DNA of 64,000 bases, taken from positions 558,001 to 622,000 of the forward strand of contig NZ_ML660160.1 in assembly GCF_007004725.1 (NCBI RefSeq), in the 5' to 3' direction. The DNA comes from Aliikangiella coralliicola. Its GTDB lineage: Bacteria; Pseudomonadota; Gammaproteobacteria; Enterobacterales; Kangiellaceae. The translations under genes were made by a program, and so were the position numbers. Positions 26,280 to 35,546 of the stretch are shown here, one piece after another (the stretch's first letter is position 1; the number at the start of each line of letters is the position of its first letter). The notes under the pieces were generated by a model, which made no database searches, was not told where the DNA came from, and worked only from the letters and a program-made list of their open reading frames with translations.

Positions 26280-27953
26280 CGAATTCTTGTTCAGTCTATT
26301 TAGATGTAACAAGCTATTTTCTGCGAAGGTTAAAATTCTTGAACTGGGTTTTGCAGTAAAATTCAGCGTTTCTAGATAGAACTCCAGGCTACCGATAATA
26401 TCCGCAAATAGATTTAACGCATCGTCGCTAGTGGTGTGAGGGTTTTTAACCAGGTAGTGTTCCAGAAACAAGCTGCAGCCTGACAATATTGGTTCCGCCT
26501 GTTTTACCTTGAGTTTTGAAAAGCCGACGCTTATTTGTTTGATTAGTTCAGGACAATCTTTCAGTAAAAGTACTTTGCGATTTTTATCCACAAACTGTGT
26601 GAGGGTTTTTATCAGTTGATTGACGTCTGCGGAAGTTTTTTTCCAGATATCTTTTTCGGTTTTGCTGAGTCGTTGACGTCTGGGTGAAGTTCGTCCTGAA
26701 TATTTGGCTAGTTCAGATTGATTGACCGCTTTGCGAATACTATCAAGTACGATAAAGAGTATATTGGTATCTTTGTCATTCAGTATTTGATTGTTTTCAA
26801 CGGCTTTGTTGATCAGGTCAATGGCAACTGTCAGTCTCACCGATTGATCATCAACCTGCAAAATTTGCAACAGGTTATTCAGATTACTCATCTGCTTTCT
26901 GACATGTTTTAAGTCGTCAATGTCGTGATCGTTTTCCTGACTGTGAGTAAGTGTTTTTTCAATGCGTAGGATTTCTTCGTGAAGCGATTGAGCGATGGAT
27001 TTGTAGTCCTGATCGCTAGGACCACGAAGTTCCTCGGATTCCTTTCGAAGGAGTTCGTCTGTGATTGTATCGTCGAATTTGAATTGAAAGTGATCGAACA
27101 GGCGTTCCGCCCGTTTACTGGTTGCACCGCTAATTGAGGTTAAGTAAAGCATTTCTCTGGTTAACGCTGCCATTTCCGCTTTATTATCATCTAGTAAATT
27201 TTCGGCTTTATTTTCCACTTTTCTAATTTGGCGGTCCAGGCGAGAAAACAGTTTTAAGCGTGAACGTGTGAGCGCCAGTTTTTCTTCAATATAGCCATCC
27301 AACATAACTTCAGCTATCCACCAAAGATTTGGGCTATTGGGGCGAGGGCATTCTAAATCGAGCTTCCTCAGGGCTTTTTGCATCATCCTTAATCCGCCGT
27401 TTAAATTTGTCTGGCGTAATACCTCAATCAGACCAACCTGGTACATCTGGCGAAAGTGTCTTGATTTAGTGGCGCTTTCTTCGCTAGTGACTAAAACGAG
27501 CTTCTTGCCGCCGCGGGTTTTATTTCCATCATCGTGGAAAAAGGCTGACTCCTCCAGTAATGGTGCATTGATGCTGGTTCTCAAATCGTTGATTGATGGC
27601 AATAATAATTGGGGTAAATCATAGGGTTTCTGGTTGATATGCTCGACATATCGCATCAGGCGAGCGTGTGCAACTGAAGCCACTTCAAGCAAACGAGTGC
27701 GGGTTTCAGGTTTTCGCTTAGGCAGTTTTTTTAGCAAAGCGCTGGTATCCACCACGAGTCGCTGCGCACCGGACATTTCCAGTAACGTAAACACACCTTT
27801 TAACTTCTGTAAGTGCCCTAGCGACTTTTTTAAAGCTTTGGTGTTTTTAAATGAGCGAGAGTATTGTTCCAGAGCGTTAATAGACAGGTTTATTTCGGCA
27901 GAAACATCTTCCAGAATTAAGTCCAGAGACTGGAGTGTACTAACTTGCGCCAT
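26277..27953 (-). CDS. fimL: FimL-like scaffold protein (ChpA N-terminal homologue)
   Basis: 558 residues, almost the same length as Pseudomonas aeruginosa FimL. No signal peptide; mostly helical. The N-terminus (LEDVSAEINLSINALEQY, LGHLQKLKGVFTLLEMSGAQ) resembles the Hpt-like repeats at the start of ChpA/PilL, but the phosphorylatable histidine context is absent and there is no kinase core, as in FimL. In Pseudomonas, FimL links the Chp chemosensory system with FimV and adenylate cyclase CyaB to control type IV pilus twitching; that role is known for the family and only inferred here. The C-terminal end lies inside a MITE-like element, which supplies the TAA. The promoter region contains a 16-bp tandem repeat (27965-28012). 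Confidence 0.75.
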   Translation of the reverse strand: MAQVSTLQSLDLILEDVSAEINLSINALEQYSRSFKNTKALKKSLGHLQKLKGVFTLLEMSGAQRLVVDTSALLKKLPKRKPETRTRLLEVASVAHARLMRYVEHINQKPYDLPQLLLPSINDLRTSINAPLLEESAFFHDDGNKTRGGKKLVLVTSEESATKSRHFRQMYQVGLIEVLRQTNLNGGLRMMQKALRKLDLECPRPNSPNLWWIAEVMLDGYIEEKLALTRSRLKLFSRLDRQIRKVENKAENLLDDNKAEMAALTREMLYLTSISGATSKRAERLFDHFQFKFDDTITDELLRKESEELRGPSDQDYKSIAQSLHEEILRIEKTLTHSQENDHDIDDLKHVRKQMSNLNNLLQILQVDDQSVRLTVAIDLINKAVENNQILNDKDTNILFIVLDSIRKAVNQSELAKYSGRTSPRRQRLSKTEKDIWKKTSADVNQLIKTLTQFVDKNRKVLLLKDCPELIKQISVGFSKLKVKQAEPILSGCSLFLEHYLVKNPHTTSDDALNLFADIIGSLEFYLETLNFTAKPSSRILTFAENSLLHLNRLNKNS

Positions 27954-28318
27954 AGTGGGATTTTCCAGTTGAAATATTGTCCAGTTAGAATATTGTCCAA
28001 TTAATATAATTCTAAAGTATTGGAAATCGAATACAATTCGATAGTTTACATCAAAATATTAGTCCATGTATCACGGCAATTAGTAAAACTGTGAACCGAG
28101 CGACTCTATTAGGTTTAGTTCATTCCTGAATTTAGACTAAATAAACACTAGTTATAAAAATAGCTGAATATAGCGAAATTGCGTATAAGTTAACAATTTA
28201 CAAGTATCTCATTCTGGTAATATCCTATTCTTATTTGTACGATAGTCTTTAAACACGCTTTGGATTAAGCGTACTTTTATTTTGCCGCTGGATAGAAAAA
28301 CATTAACCAGGAACGCAG
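27954..28318. repeat. Intergenic region with 16-bp tandem repeats
   Basis: 365 bp between divergent genes. CCAGTTGAAATATTGT (27965-27980) and CCAGTTAGAATATTGT (27981-27996) are followed by a partial third copy CCAATTAATATAATTC, right upstream of the fimL start. The rest is AT-rich and shows no gene. Confidence 0.8.
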
Positions 28319-28636
28319 ATGTTCATAAAACCCGCAACCGGTTGGGAAAATTTTAATCAATGCGATGAGCTGCTTGAACTCATCGCCACGAGCCTCAGGT
28401 TGGAAGAAAACGAAGGCATTTGGCAATATTACAACTTCTCCGAATGCTGCTCGGTATGGTGTTCGTGCGAAGTTTCGGCCACTAATCAAGTGCAAATTAC
28501 GTTTGACAATTGTGACGCAAACGCTCGAATCAAGTCACTGGTTCTGGAAATGACCAACAATTCCGGAAGGCACTTTAAGCAGTTATTTCGATTGAGAAAA
28601 GAGTTGAAAAATCAATTTGATATTCACGATGACTAG
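28319..28636 (+). CDS. Small protein of unknown function
   Basis: 105 residues. AGGA six bases before the ATG (near 28309-28312) makes it a credible gene. It is Cys- and Trp-rich in the middle (IWQYYNFSECCSVWCSCEV), with a helical basic C-terminus (HFKQLFRLRKELKNQF). No signal peptide or membrane segment. I do not recognise a family. It stands between fimL and a membrane GGDEF gene, in the orientation of the latter, with 141 bp between them. Confidence 0.65.
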   Translation: MFIKPATGWENFNQCDELLELIATSLRLEENEGIWQYYNFSECCSVWCSCEVSATNQVQITFDNCDANARIKSLVLEMTNNSGRHFKQLFRLRKELKNQFDIHDD

Positions 28637-28777
28637 TATTTTATTTGTCGACTGATTTCCTCCCAAACCACCACAAATAGTCTATTCTTAATTAAAACAA
28701 ATGCGCCTCGCAGATTGAGATTAATTTCTGTTTAGCGTTAAAAAAATACCAAATACTAACTATAACCTTTCGGTTTT

Positions 28778-29920
28778 ATGCCTATCGAGACCAATTTTCA
28801 ATATCGAAATCAATTGATACAAAGACGGATTGATATGGATCTGTTGAACCGATCAATTCCGGGAATTGTAATCTACGCGATACTTTGGCCCATTATCATC
28901 TTTCCCGTTGGATTTCATCTGGAGCACTGGGATATAAGCTGGCGTTTTATGATTGCTTTAGCAGGAGTCAGTTTTCTCCGTTGGGTGCAAAGGCAATTGA
29001 CTCAGTTGTGGTATCCCTATCATCGAAGAAGTTGGTTGATATTTTTTGCAACCAGTTCATTTGTGCAGGCGCTGTTGTGGGGGAGTTTGTTCATTCTGGC
29101 CATCCATGACCCCCGATTTGAACCCATTCGATTTGTGATAGTGCTCGCTATTGGCGGTATGGCGAGTGGGGCTATGAGTGCGCTTAACCCAAGACTCTGG
29201 GTGAGCGTTACTAATGTTTGTTTGATCTTAAGTCCAGGCATTTATGCCAGCTTCTTTCTCGTTGAGAACTATTCCCAGGGAATTTTGATTACCATTTATC
29301 TTGCTTATTTGGTTATGTTGAGCCGTCGCTCAAATAAAGAGTATTTGCGTGCTTTTAGAATTGAGAGTCAACTTGAGTCTCAAAGGAAGGAGTTAGAGCG
29401 GATAAATAAAATTGATCCGCTGACGTCAATTTTTAATCGGGGCCACTTTAATACAGCGTTTGAATTTCAATGGAATGCAGGCATCAGAAGTCAACAGGAG
29501 CAATCTTTATTGATGATCGATGTCGACAATTTTAAATTGATTAACGATCAGCATGGGCATTTATTTGGAGATGAATGCCTGATTTATGTCGCTAACTCGA
29601 TTAGCAGCGCGGCGAAAAGAAAAACAGATTTGATTGCCCGCTTTGGAGGAGAAGAGTTTGCGGTTTTGTTGAGCGATACTTCCCTTGATGAAGCCCATCA
29701 GCTTGCTGAGACTATCCGGGTTGAAATTGAAAGCAAACCATTTGTTTTTGACGGTATTGAACTGGTTGTTACCGTTAGTATTGGCGTTGCCAGTTTTATT
29801 CCTTCTGCAGGTATTAATTCAATCCAGCTCGTCGATAACGCGGATAAGGCTTTGTACCTGGCGAAAGAACAAGGTCGTAACTGTGTCAGAAGCTACTTAG
29901 TTAACCCGAGTTCAGGTTAG
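28778..29920 (+). CDS. Membrane GGDEF diguanylate cyclase
   Basis: 380 residues. About six hydrophobic segments fill residues 25-185 (for example SIPGIVIYAILWPIIIFPVG and FVIVLAIGGMASGAMSAL), a MASE-like membrane sensor. A short helix (residues about 190-210) leads to a GGDEF domain with DPLTSIFNRGHF, IDVDNFKLINDQHGH and FGGEEF. The I-site RKTD precedes the active site at the standard distance, so an active, product-inhibited cyclase is expected. The Shine-Dalgarno is weak. It is the second diguanylate cyclase of the window with an intact GG(D/E)EF motif. Confidence 0.92.
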   Translation: MPIETNFQYRNQLIQRRIDMDLLNRSIPGIVIYAILWPIIIFPVGFHLEHWDISWRFMIALAGVSFLRWVQRQLTQLWYPYHRRSWLIFFATSSFVQALLWGSLFILAIHDPRFEPIRFVIVLAIGGMASGAMSALNPRLWVSVTNVCLILSPGIYASFFLVENYSQGILITIYLAYLVMLSRRSNKEYLRAFRIESQLESQRKELERINKIDPLTSIFNRGHFNTAFEFQWNAGIRSQQEQSLLMIDVDNFKLINDQHGHLFGDECLIYVANSISSAAKRKTDLIARFGGEEFAVLLSDTSLDEAHQLAETIRVEIESKPFVFDGIELVVTVSIGVASFIPSAGINSIQLVDNADKALYLAKEQGRNCVRSYLVNPSSG

Positions 29921-29940
29921 TTAATCTGAACCCGGGATAG
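29904..29940. terminator. Hairpin at the end of the GGDEF gene, related to MITE ends
   Basis: CCCGAGTTCAG and CTGAACCCGGG form an 11-bp stem with one mismatch around a 10-base loop overlapping the stop codon. The T-tract is weak, so it may not be an intrinsic terminator. Both arms resemble the outer end of the MITE at 26043-26279 (TTAACCTGAG type), so it may be a pair of decayed element ends. Confidence 0.45.
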
Positions 29941-30036
29941 TTAATTATCGACAAAAAATGTAACCAAAAATGAGTACCGCTTGATTTCGATAGTTATTAA
30001 CCTGATTAATCTTAATTTTATTGAAAGAGATCTTGT

Positions 30037-30657
30037 ATGAGTCGATTGAAAGTTTTTGTACGTAAAGCGTTGCTCGGTGGAATTTTAGTTTTACTGCCTG
30101 TTGTGATTTTAGGCGCTGTTTTTCGGTGGGTGTTTTATTTCGTCACCGACCTGATACAACCTTTAACCGACTATATGACCAGTCACTACCATTTACCAGA
30201 GTTAATGGCTGATATCATGGTTATCGCATTAATCCTCGCCGCTTGTTTTGCCATTGGTACTATTGTCTCAACTAGTATCGGTAAATGGTTACATGGTCAT
30301 TTTGATAAATACCTTGTGCGCTTAGCGCCGGGTTATCGCATCGTAAAAGAAATCGTATCGCAGGTTTTCGGCGGCTCAGAGGCTTCGCCGTTTGCAAAGG
30401 GAGAAGTTGTCAGAGTTCAATTATTCGGCGAAGCTTGTGCAACTAAAGTGACGGCGATTGTTACCGCCCGACACGCAGATAATACGGTGACCATCTTTAT
30501 GCCTACGGGACCTAACCCAACGTCTGGAAATATTTACCATGTGCCTGAAAAACTAGTTGAGTTTTACCCTGAAGCGACTGTAGAACAAATGATGAAAAGC
30601 ATTATTGCTTGTGGTGCAGGAAGCGCTGAGCTTTTTAAACAGGGTAAAGGTCAGTAA
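30037..30657 (+). CDS. DUF502 family membrane protein
   Basis: 206 residues. It has two N-terminal membrane segments (ALLGGILVLLPVVILGAVF and IMVIALILAACFAIGTIV), followed by the DUF502 core: PGYRIVKEIVSQVFG, FMPTGPNPTSGNIYHVPEKLVEF and VEQMMKSIIACGAG. The function is not established; relatives include a plant vesicle-trafficking protein called COV. It stands alone between two sequence stretches resembling MITE ends. Confidence 0.88.
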   Translation: MSRLKVFVRKALLGGILVLLPVVILGAVFRWVFYFVTDLIQPLTDYMTSHYHLPELMADIMVIALILAACFAIGTIVSTSIGKWLHGHFDKYLVRLAPGYRIVKEIVSQVFGGSEASPFAKGEVVRVQLFGEACATKVTAIVTARHADNTVTIFMPTGPNPTSGNIYHVPEKLVEFYPEATVEQMMKSIIACGAGSAELFKQGKGQ

Positions 30658-30665
30658 TCCGAGCT

Positions 30666-30686
30666 CTTATCCCAAACTCAGGTTAA
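30666..30686. repeat. Solo copy of a MITE terminal repeat
   Basis: A 21-bp stretch nine bases after the DUF502 stop matches the right terminal repeat of the 26043-26279 element at 19 of 21 positions, in the same orientation (ending CTCAGGTTAA). Confidence 0.65.
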
Positions 30687-30844
30687 GCACCCTGATCTCA
30701 AACTTGTTTCTGTTATCTCGATAAATGACAGGGAGGTCTGTCTCGACTTTATCGGCCGTTTTTTCGTCGTTAGTAGTGAGAGCTGAATCAACAGTGTTTT
30801 AGCATTTTCTGGTTTTGTCCATAAGACACCTCTCGATAAAAACA

Positions 30845-30890
30845 TTGACAAACTACAACTGTAGTATTATCTTTAACTACAAATGTAGTT
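30845..30890 (+). promoter_or_regulatory. Promoter with two BlaI/MecI-type operators
   Basis: TTGACA (30845-30850) and TATCTT (30868-30873) are 17 bp apart. Two dyads follow each other: ACTACA-AC-TGTAGT (30852-30865) and AACTACA-AA-TGTAGTT (30875-30890). The TACA/TGTA half-sites are the known pattern for BlaI/MecI repressors. Both overlap or abut the promoter, consistent with autorepression. Confidence 0.85.
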
Positions 30891-30906
30891 TATGGTGATT
30901 ATTCCA

Positions 30907-31311
30907 ATGTTTAACCGTCAAGTAAAACTGAGCGATCTCCAGTTAATGGTGATGAAAGTGCTTTGGGAGCAGGGCAAGTTGAGTGTGAGCGAGGTTCATC
31001 GGTTGCTCAATGAGCAAAAAGAACTTGCATTAACAACTGTTGCCACTCTGCTTAAACGAATGCACGAGAAAGGGGTTGTTGATTTCGAAAAAGCGGGTAG
31101 ACAGCATTTATATTTTCCACTGGTTTCGGAGGAAGAAGTTAAGACATCAATGCTATCGAACATTCTTGCTAATCTTTTTGACGGAAATCCCACCGAACTC
31201 GTTCATCACTTAGTTGGACAAAGCGAAGTTGATGAGGAAGAACTCGGGAAAATTAAAGCGATCCTTTCTAGTGAAGGCGCAACAAAAGAGGGAGGAAAAG
31301 GCAATGAGTGA
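30907..31311 (+). CDS. BlaI/MecI-family transcriptional repressor
   Basis: 134 residues from the ATG at 30907. An in-frame ATG at 30892 directly abuts the operator and has no ribosome site, while GGTGA lies eight bases before 30907. The winged-helix pattern is typical: LSDLQLMVMKVLWEQGKLSVSEVH, LALTTVATLLKRMHEKGVV and AGRQHLYFPLVSEEEVKTSML. In BlaI/BlaR systems the repressor is inactivated after the partner M56 membrane protease senses a signal. The partner gene starts inside the last codons of this one (31304 against stop 31309-31311). No beta-lactamase gene is next to it. Confidence 0.92.
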   Translation: MFNRQVKLSDLQLMVMKVLWEQGKLSVSEVHRLLNEQKELALTTVATLLKRMHEKGVVDFEKAGRQHLYFPLVSEEEVKTSMLSNILANLFDGNPTELVHHLVGQSEVDEEELGKIKAILSSEGATKEGGKGNE

Positions 31312-33712
31312 AAACTGGGATATTTTAATAAGCGAGTTCATTATCAACTACTGGATCCATAGTAGTTTGTTTGTTGGCGCTGCACTGTTGGCTTTTAAGG
31401 CTAGATTATTTTCCGCTGATGCTAGAGGAGAATGGTTGCTAAAATCGGCCTTGTTGGGTGGTGTGATAACCAGTTTTTTACTAACCGTTGATTTTCAATT
31501 GCTAGCACGCGATGAACAATTATTGAATTATCAATGGACGATTGAACAGCCTGAAATGAGTAACGCTGTCGGTAAGTCAGGTATTAATTCTGATGTACAA
31601 TCGAGTCATAAAAATGTAGGCACGAATCCTTCTTCGCCTGTTAATTTCCAGGTCGGCCAATCGACTGCTGCTAGCTCGAGCTTTAGTCAGAGTAAGCAGT
31701 CAAAAACAGAACCAGCCATTGTAAATTCAGTGGAAACCAACGGTGCTTCGCCCGATCAGAAATTAGGCCTGAATAATACAAATAGTTTGTTTGGTATTGA
31801 GCAGTTACCGCTTTGGATGTCTTATTTCTGGCTGTTTAGCATACTCTTTATTGCAGGTATAAAAAGTTATCAGCTCTATTACTTGCGACGACTTCTCAAT
31901 GATCGAACTCCGATAGAAGATCCCCTGGTACTTCACATATTCAACCAATTGATTGCTCAGTCGGGCATCAACAAACAAGTAAAAATTTCCCAATGTGAAA
32001 ATATTAATTCTCCGATTGCATTGGCGAGTAACGAAGTGGTTTTGCCCTTGGGGATAACACAATATTTTCAGCGGGAGCAGATCAAAGCAGCACTGGCTCA
32101 CGAACTGGCACATTTAAAAAGAAAAGATAATTTCTGGTTAGCTATCTACCAGCTAAAAGCGTGCTTATTTTTCTTTCAACCACTCAACAAGCTATTAACT
32201 CAAGTTCTTTATCAGTTTGCTGAGCAGCGCAGTGATGAAATGGCTGCCCGTTGGACAGGTAATCCTAAAGCGCTTGCAGAGGCACTGTCGGTCTCTGCTG
32301 AAATCAACCTTTTATCCAGCCAGTCTCAATTAGTATTGGCGATGAAATCGAATAAAGGCAACTTATTAACTCGAGTAGAAAATCTTATGAAAAAATCAAA
32401 TGTTCAGTCAAAGCGTATTTCTTTAGTGATAGGTATAGTTTTAAGTCTTTTTGTTTTATTGGCATCTCCTGGTTTTTCGATCAATTCTGTTTCCCTCATT
32501 AACAAGGTTCACGCTAAACCTTTTGGTGACTCTGATAATACTGAAATTGTTTTGGAAGATAATGATGTGATCTATATGTCGTCGACCCATGAGGATGATG
32601 GCAAGAAAATTAAAGTAGAAGCGAAATTGCGAGGTAAGTTGAAGTTTAATCAAGAAGAAACTGCGTTGATAGATTTTCCTCAGAATAGCGAGCTAGATAT
32701 TACCATTGGCAACGATGGTGATGAAAATCGGTTGCGAATCGAAAGAGGAAGTGACGAAGTCGAATATACTTTCTACCAAGACGGTGATAAACGCGCTTAC
32801 GATAGTAAGGCACAAAAGTGGTTTGCATCGGTCATTCCTTATATTTTACGTACAACAGGAATTGATGCGGAAGCGCGTGTTGCGAGAATTCGACATAAGA
32901 ATGGAGATGGTGCAGTCCTCGATGAAGTTGAGCTGATTCACAGCGATTATGTAAAAGGTCTTTACATGCACTACCTTTTTGAACAGTCGAAACTATCAGA
33001 CAGAGATCTTTATCGTGCGATAAAATTAACGACTAAAATTAACTCTGATTTTGAACAAGCGAAAGTATTAAAAGCGCTGGCCAAACTTCAAAATATTACA
33101 CAACAAGAACATTGGTTCGCTGTGTTAAAGGCGACTAAAACTATTGATTCAGATTTCGAGCAGGCCAATGTGCTAAAGAGCTTTCTTGGTTTAATTCCTG
33201 ATGATAGTGACATTCAGCAAGCGTTCTTCAAAGTGTCTACCAATATTAGCTCCGACTTTGAAATGCGCCGAGTTTTTTCGAGTTTTTTGAAAAAACATCA
33301 TACTGACGTCAATGGGATGATCGCGATGTTTAGCGCTGCGAAAGCCATTGATTCTGATTTTGAGCTAGCCTCTTTATTGATAGAAGCCAAGGATAAACTA
33401 GGTACGTCTCATAGTGTGTTTGATGCCTACCTTGAGCTCGCTGATTCGATTAGTTCTGACTTTGAAATGCGCCGTGCATTTAGCGCACTGCTTGACAGCG
33501 AATTAGATAAAGAACATTACATGAAGGTTGTGCAAGCGGCGAGTGACGAAATTAGTTCAGATTTTGAACTCGCCAGTTTGCTTATTGAGTTGATCGACAA
33601 GCATTCGATTGACGCAGATGTTGAAAAAGCTATCAGGGATGCGACCGACAGCATAGGTAGTAGTTTCGAAAGAAAGCGAGTTATCAATCTGTTGAATAAA
33701 AAAGCCGGTTAG
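31304..33712 (+). CDS. BlaR1-like M56 membrane peptidase with C-terminal SDFE repeats
   Basis: 802 residues from the ATG at 31304 (GGAGG at 31291-31295), overlapping the repressor stop. N-terminal membrane segments, a Ser/Gln-rich loop, further membrane segments and the M56 zinc motif HELAHLKRKD (H266-E267...H270) are followed by a membrane segment near residues 365-385. The C-terminal extracytoplasmic half carries no penicillin-binding domain, unlike BlaR1. Instead seven repeats with S(D/S)FE occur at residues 581, 616, 650, 684, 718, 752 and 786, an exact 34-residue period after the first. Later copies alternate SSDFEMRR and SDFELASLL. The period suggests an alpha-solenoid sensor. The trigger is unknown; the family logic is that cleavage relieves the BlaI-type repressor. 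Confidence 0.9.
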   Translation: MSENWDILISEFIINYWIHSSLFVGAALLAFKARLFSADARGEWLLKSALLGGVITSFLLTVDFQLLARDEQLLNYQWTIEQPEMSNAVGKSGINSDVQSSHKNVGTNPSSPVNFQVGQSTAASSSFSQSKQSKTEPAIVNSVETNGASPDQKLGLNNTNSLFGIEQLPLWMSYFWLFSILFIAGIKSYQLYYLRRLLNDRTPIEDPLVLHIFNQLIAQSGINKQVKISQCENINSPIALASNEVVLPLGITQYFQREQIKAALAHELAHLKRKDNFWLAIYQLKACLFFFQPLNKLLTQVLYQFAEQRSDEMAARWTGNPKALAEALSVSAEINLLSSQSQLVLAMKSNKGNLLTRVENLMKKSNVQSKRISLVIGIVLSLFVLLASPGFSINSVSLINKVHAKPFGDSDNTEIVLEDNDVIYMSSTHEDDGKKIKVEAKLRGKLKFNQEETALIDFPQNSELDITIGNDGDENRLRIERGSDEVEYTFYQDGDKRAYDSKAQKWFASVIPYILRTTGIDAEARVARIRHKNGDGAVLDEVELIHSDYVKGLYMHYLFEQSKLSDRDLYRAIKLTTKINSDFEQAKVLKALAKLQNITQQEHWFAVLKATKTIDSDFEQANVLKSFLGLIPDDSDIQQAFFKVSTNISSDFEMRRVFSSFLKKHHTDVNGMIAMFSAAKAIDSDFELASLLIEAKDKLGTSHSVFDAYLELADSISSDFEMRRAFSALLDSELDKEHYMKVVQAASDEISSDFELASLLIELIDKHSIDADVEKAIRDATDSIGSSFERKRVINLLNKKAG

Positions 33713-33754
33713 ACACCAACTGTGATAAATAAAAAGAAGAAAGCAAAAATATAG

Positions 33755-33886
33755 GTAGGTTGGGTAGACGAAGGAAACCCAACAATATTCTCAAAGTTTT
33801 CACAAAACCAAAATAATTTAAGTTAGATTTAACGTCAAACACTGTTGTTGGGTTATGCCGCAAAAAACGCGGCTAACCCAACCTAC
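33755..33886. mobile_element. Palindromic GTAGGTTGGGT-type intergenic element
   Basis: A 132-bp unit begins GTAGGTTGGGTAGACG and ends CGGCTAACCCAACCTAC; each half also contains its own TTGGGT/ACCCAA dyad, giving nested hairpins. Similar GTAGGTTGGGT palindromes are common small repeats in many bacteria. It fills most of the gap between the M56 peptidase and ilvC genes and may act as a bidirectional transcription barrier. Confidence 0.8.
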
Positions 33887-33960
33887 GAAATATTAAATAG
33901 TCTTTCAAGAATTCTGTTTAATTCAATTCACTAATTAAACATTTTTAATCAAACGAAAAA

Positions 33961-35436
33961 CTAGATGATTTTCTTCAATGCTGTCATATAAGCTCTCAGT
34001 TCCTTACCGATGATTTCAACCGGGTGATTTCGAATTTCTTCGTTAACCGAGACCAGGTTTTGATTGTCTGTAGAAAGTGACTTAAGCTCAAGCCCGGCAC
34101 CAATTTCCTGGGTTGAAATCTGAGGCATTAGTTTTTCTCTCAGTAGAGGAACCGCACTGTTCGCAAACAAGTAGTTTCCATATTCAGCAGTGTCAGAAAT
34201 AACGACGTTCATTTCGTAAAGCCGTTTACGTGCAATTGTATTCGCAATTAGCGGCGTTTCGTGTAAAGACTCGTAATAAGCTGACTCTGGTAAAATACCG
34301 GCTTCTACCATCACTTCGAACGCTAACTCTACACCTGCTTTGATCATCGCAACTAAGAAGATCCCTTGATCAAAATAAGTTTGCTCATCAATTTCGCTGT
34401 CACTTGCCGGTGATTGCTCAAAACCAGTTTGACCGGTTTCTTCACGCCACCGAAGTAAATTTTTATCGCCATTGGCCCAGTCTTCCATCATGCCGCTAGA
34501 AAACTCGCCAGAGATGATATCATCCATGTGTTTTTCAAACAGAGGACGAGTCAATTGCTTGATCTCTGCCGCTAATTGATGCGCCTTTAATTTGGCTGGA
34601 TTAGACAGGCGATCCATCATATGAGTGATACCACCAATTTTAAGCGCTTCGGTAATGGTCTCCATACCTTGCTGGATAAGTTTACCGGCGTACGCAGCAT
34701 CAATGCCTTCTTCGGTCATTTTATCAAAAGCCAGGATTGAAGCGGTTTGCAACATGCCGCACAAAATAGTTTGCTCGCCCATCAAGTCAGATTTAACTTC
34801 TGCAACAAAAGAAGAAGCTAAAACACCGGCACGATCACCGCCGGTCGCAGAAGCGAGTGCTTTAGCGATTTCGAAACCTTCGCCCTGTGGATCATTTTCC
34901 GGATGAACAGCGATCAAAGTAGGAACGCCGAAACCACGTTTATATTCTTCGCGAACTTCCGTACCTGGGCATTTAGGTGCACACATCACAACTGTGATAT
35001 CAGAGCGAATTTGCTGACCTTCTTCCACGATGTTAAATCCATGGGAATAAGAAAGAGTCGCTCCCTGTTTCATTAGCGGCATGACAGTTTCAACGGCGTT
35101 TGAGTGCTGCTTATCTGGCGTTAAGTTGTAAACCAGATCAGCTTGTGGGATAAGCTCTTCAAAATTACCAACGGTAAATCCTTCGCCGGTTGCTTTTTGC
35201 CAGGAGGCACGCTTTTCGTCGATGGCAGCCTGTCGAAGCGCATAACTGACGTCAAGACCAGAGTCGCGCATGTTGAGCCCTTGATTAAAACCTTGAGCAC
35301 CACAGCCTAAAATAACGATTTTCTTTCCTTTTAAAAAATCGCAGCCATTAGAAAATTCGTCTTTTGACATAAAACGGCAAACGCCTAGCTGCGCCAATTG
35401 TTGCCTAAGGTTCAGGCTATTAAAGTAATTTGACAT
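33961..35436 (-). CDS. ilvC: Ketol-acid reductoisomerase, class II (long form)
   Basis: 491 residues from the ATG at 35436, the E. coli IlvC length, with GGAG six bases upstream; an in-frame TTG 12 bases earlier is not needed. It converts acetolactate and acetohydroxybutyrate to the dihydroxy acids in valine/isoleucine synthesis using NADPH. Marks: [57 protein letters not shown], and the duplicated C-terminal knotted domain of the long class. Divergent from ilvY, as in enterobacteria. Confidence 0.97.
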   Translation of the reverse strand: MSNYFNSLNLRQQLAQLGVCRFMSKDEFSNGCDFLKGKKIVILGCGAQGFNQGLNMRDSGLDVSYALRQAAIDEKRASWQKATGEGFTVGNFEELIPQADLVYNLTPDKQHSNAVETVMPLMKQGATLSYSHGFNIVEEGQQIRSDITVVMCAPKCPGTEVREEYKRGFGVPTLIAVHPENDPQGEGFEIAKALASATGGDRAGVLASSFVAEVKSDLMGEQTILCGMLQTASILAFDKMTEEGIDAAYAGKLIQQGMETITEALKIGGITHMMDRLSNPAKLKAHQLAAEIKQLTRPLFEKHMDDIISGEFSSGMMEDWANGDKNLLRWREETGQTGFEQSPASDSEIDEQTYFDQGIFLVAMIKAGVELAFEVMVEAGILPESAYYESLHETPLIANTIARKRLYEMNVVISDTAEYGNYLFANSAVPLLREKLMPQISTQEIGAGLELKSLSTDNQNLVSVNEEIRNHPVEIIGKELRAYMTALKKII

Positions 35437-35460
35437 GATTTGCTCCAAAAACAGGTTAGA

Positions 35461-35520
35461 TAGTTGTCTGAAAATACGTTGTTTGAAAACTAGTTGTTCG
35501 AGAATAAGTTGTTTGAATAT
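35461..35520. repeat. Four diverged tandem repeats in the ilvC leader
   Basis: TAGTTGTCTGAAAATA, CGTTGTTTGAAAAC, TAGTTGTTCGAGAATA and AGTTGTTTGAATAT follow one another, alternating 16 and 14 bp, so the array is also a 30-bp unit present twice. It lies in the probable 5' leader of ilvC, 25-84 bp upstream of its start codon. Confidence 0.85.
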
Positions 35521-35546
35521 TTACTCTGGAGTTTAATCGAGTCTAA

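Noticed and set aside
31296-31303. M56 gene starting earlier, inside the repressor gene (31214)
   Set aside because: The 30 extra residues are unlike M56 N-termini, while the ATG at 31304 has GGAGG at the right distance.
35461-35520. CRISPR-like array
   Set aside because: Units are adjacent without unique spacers; a tandem repeat, not a CRISPR. No cas genes are present.
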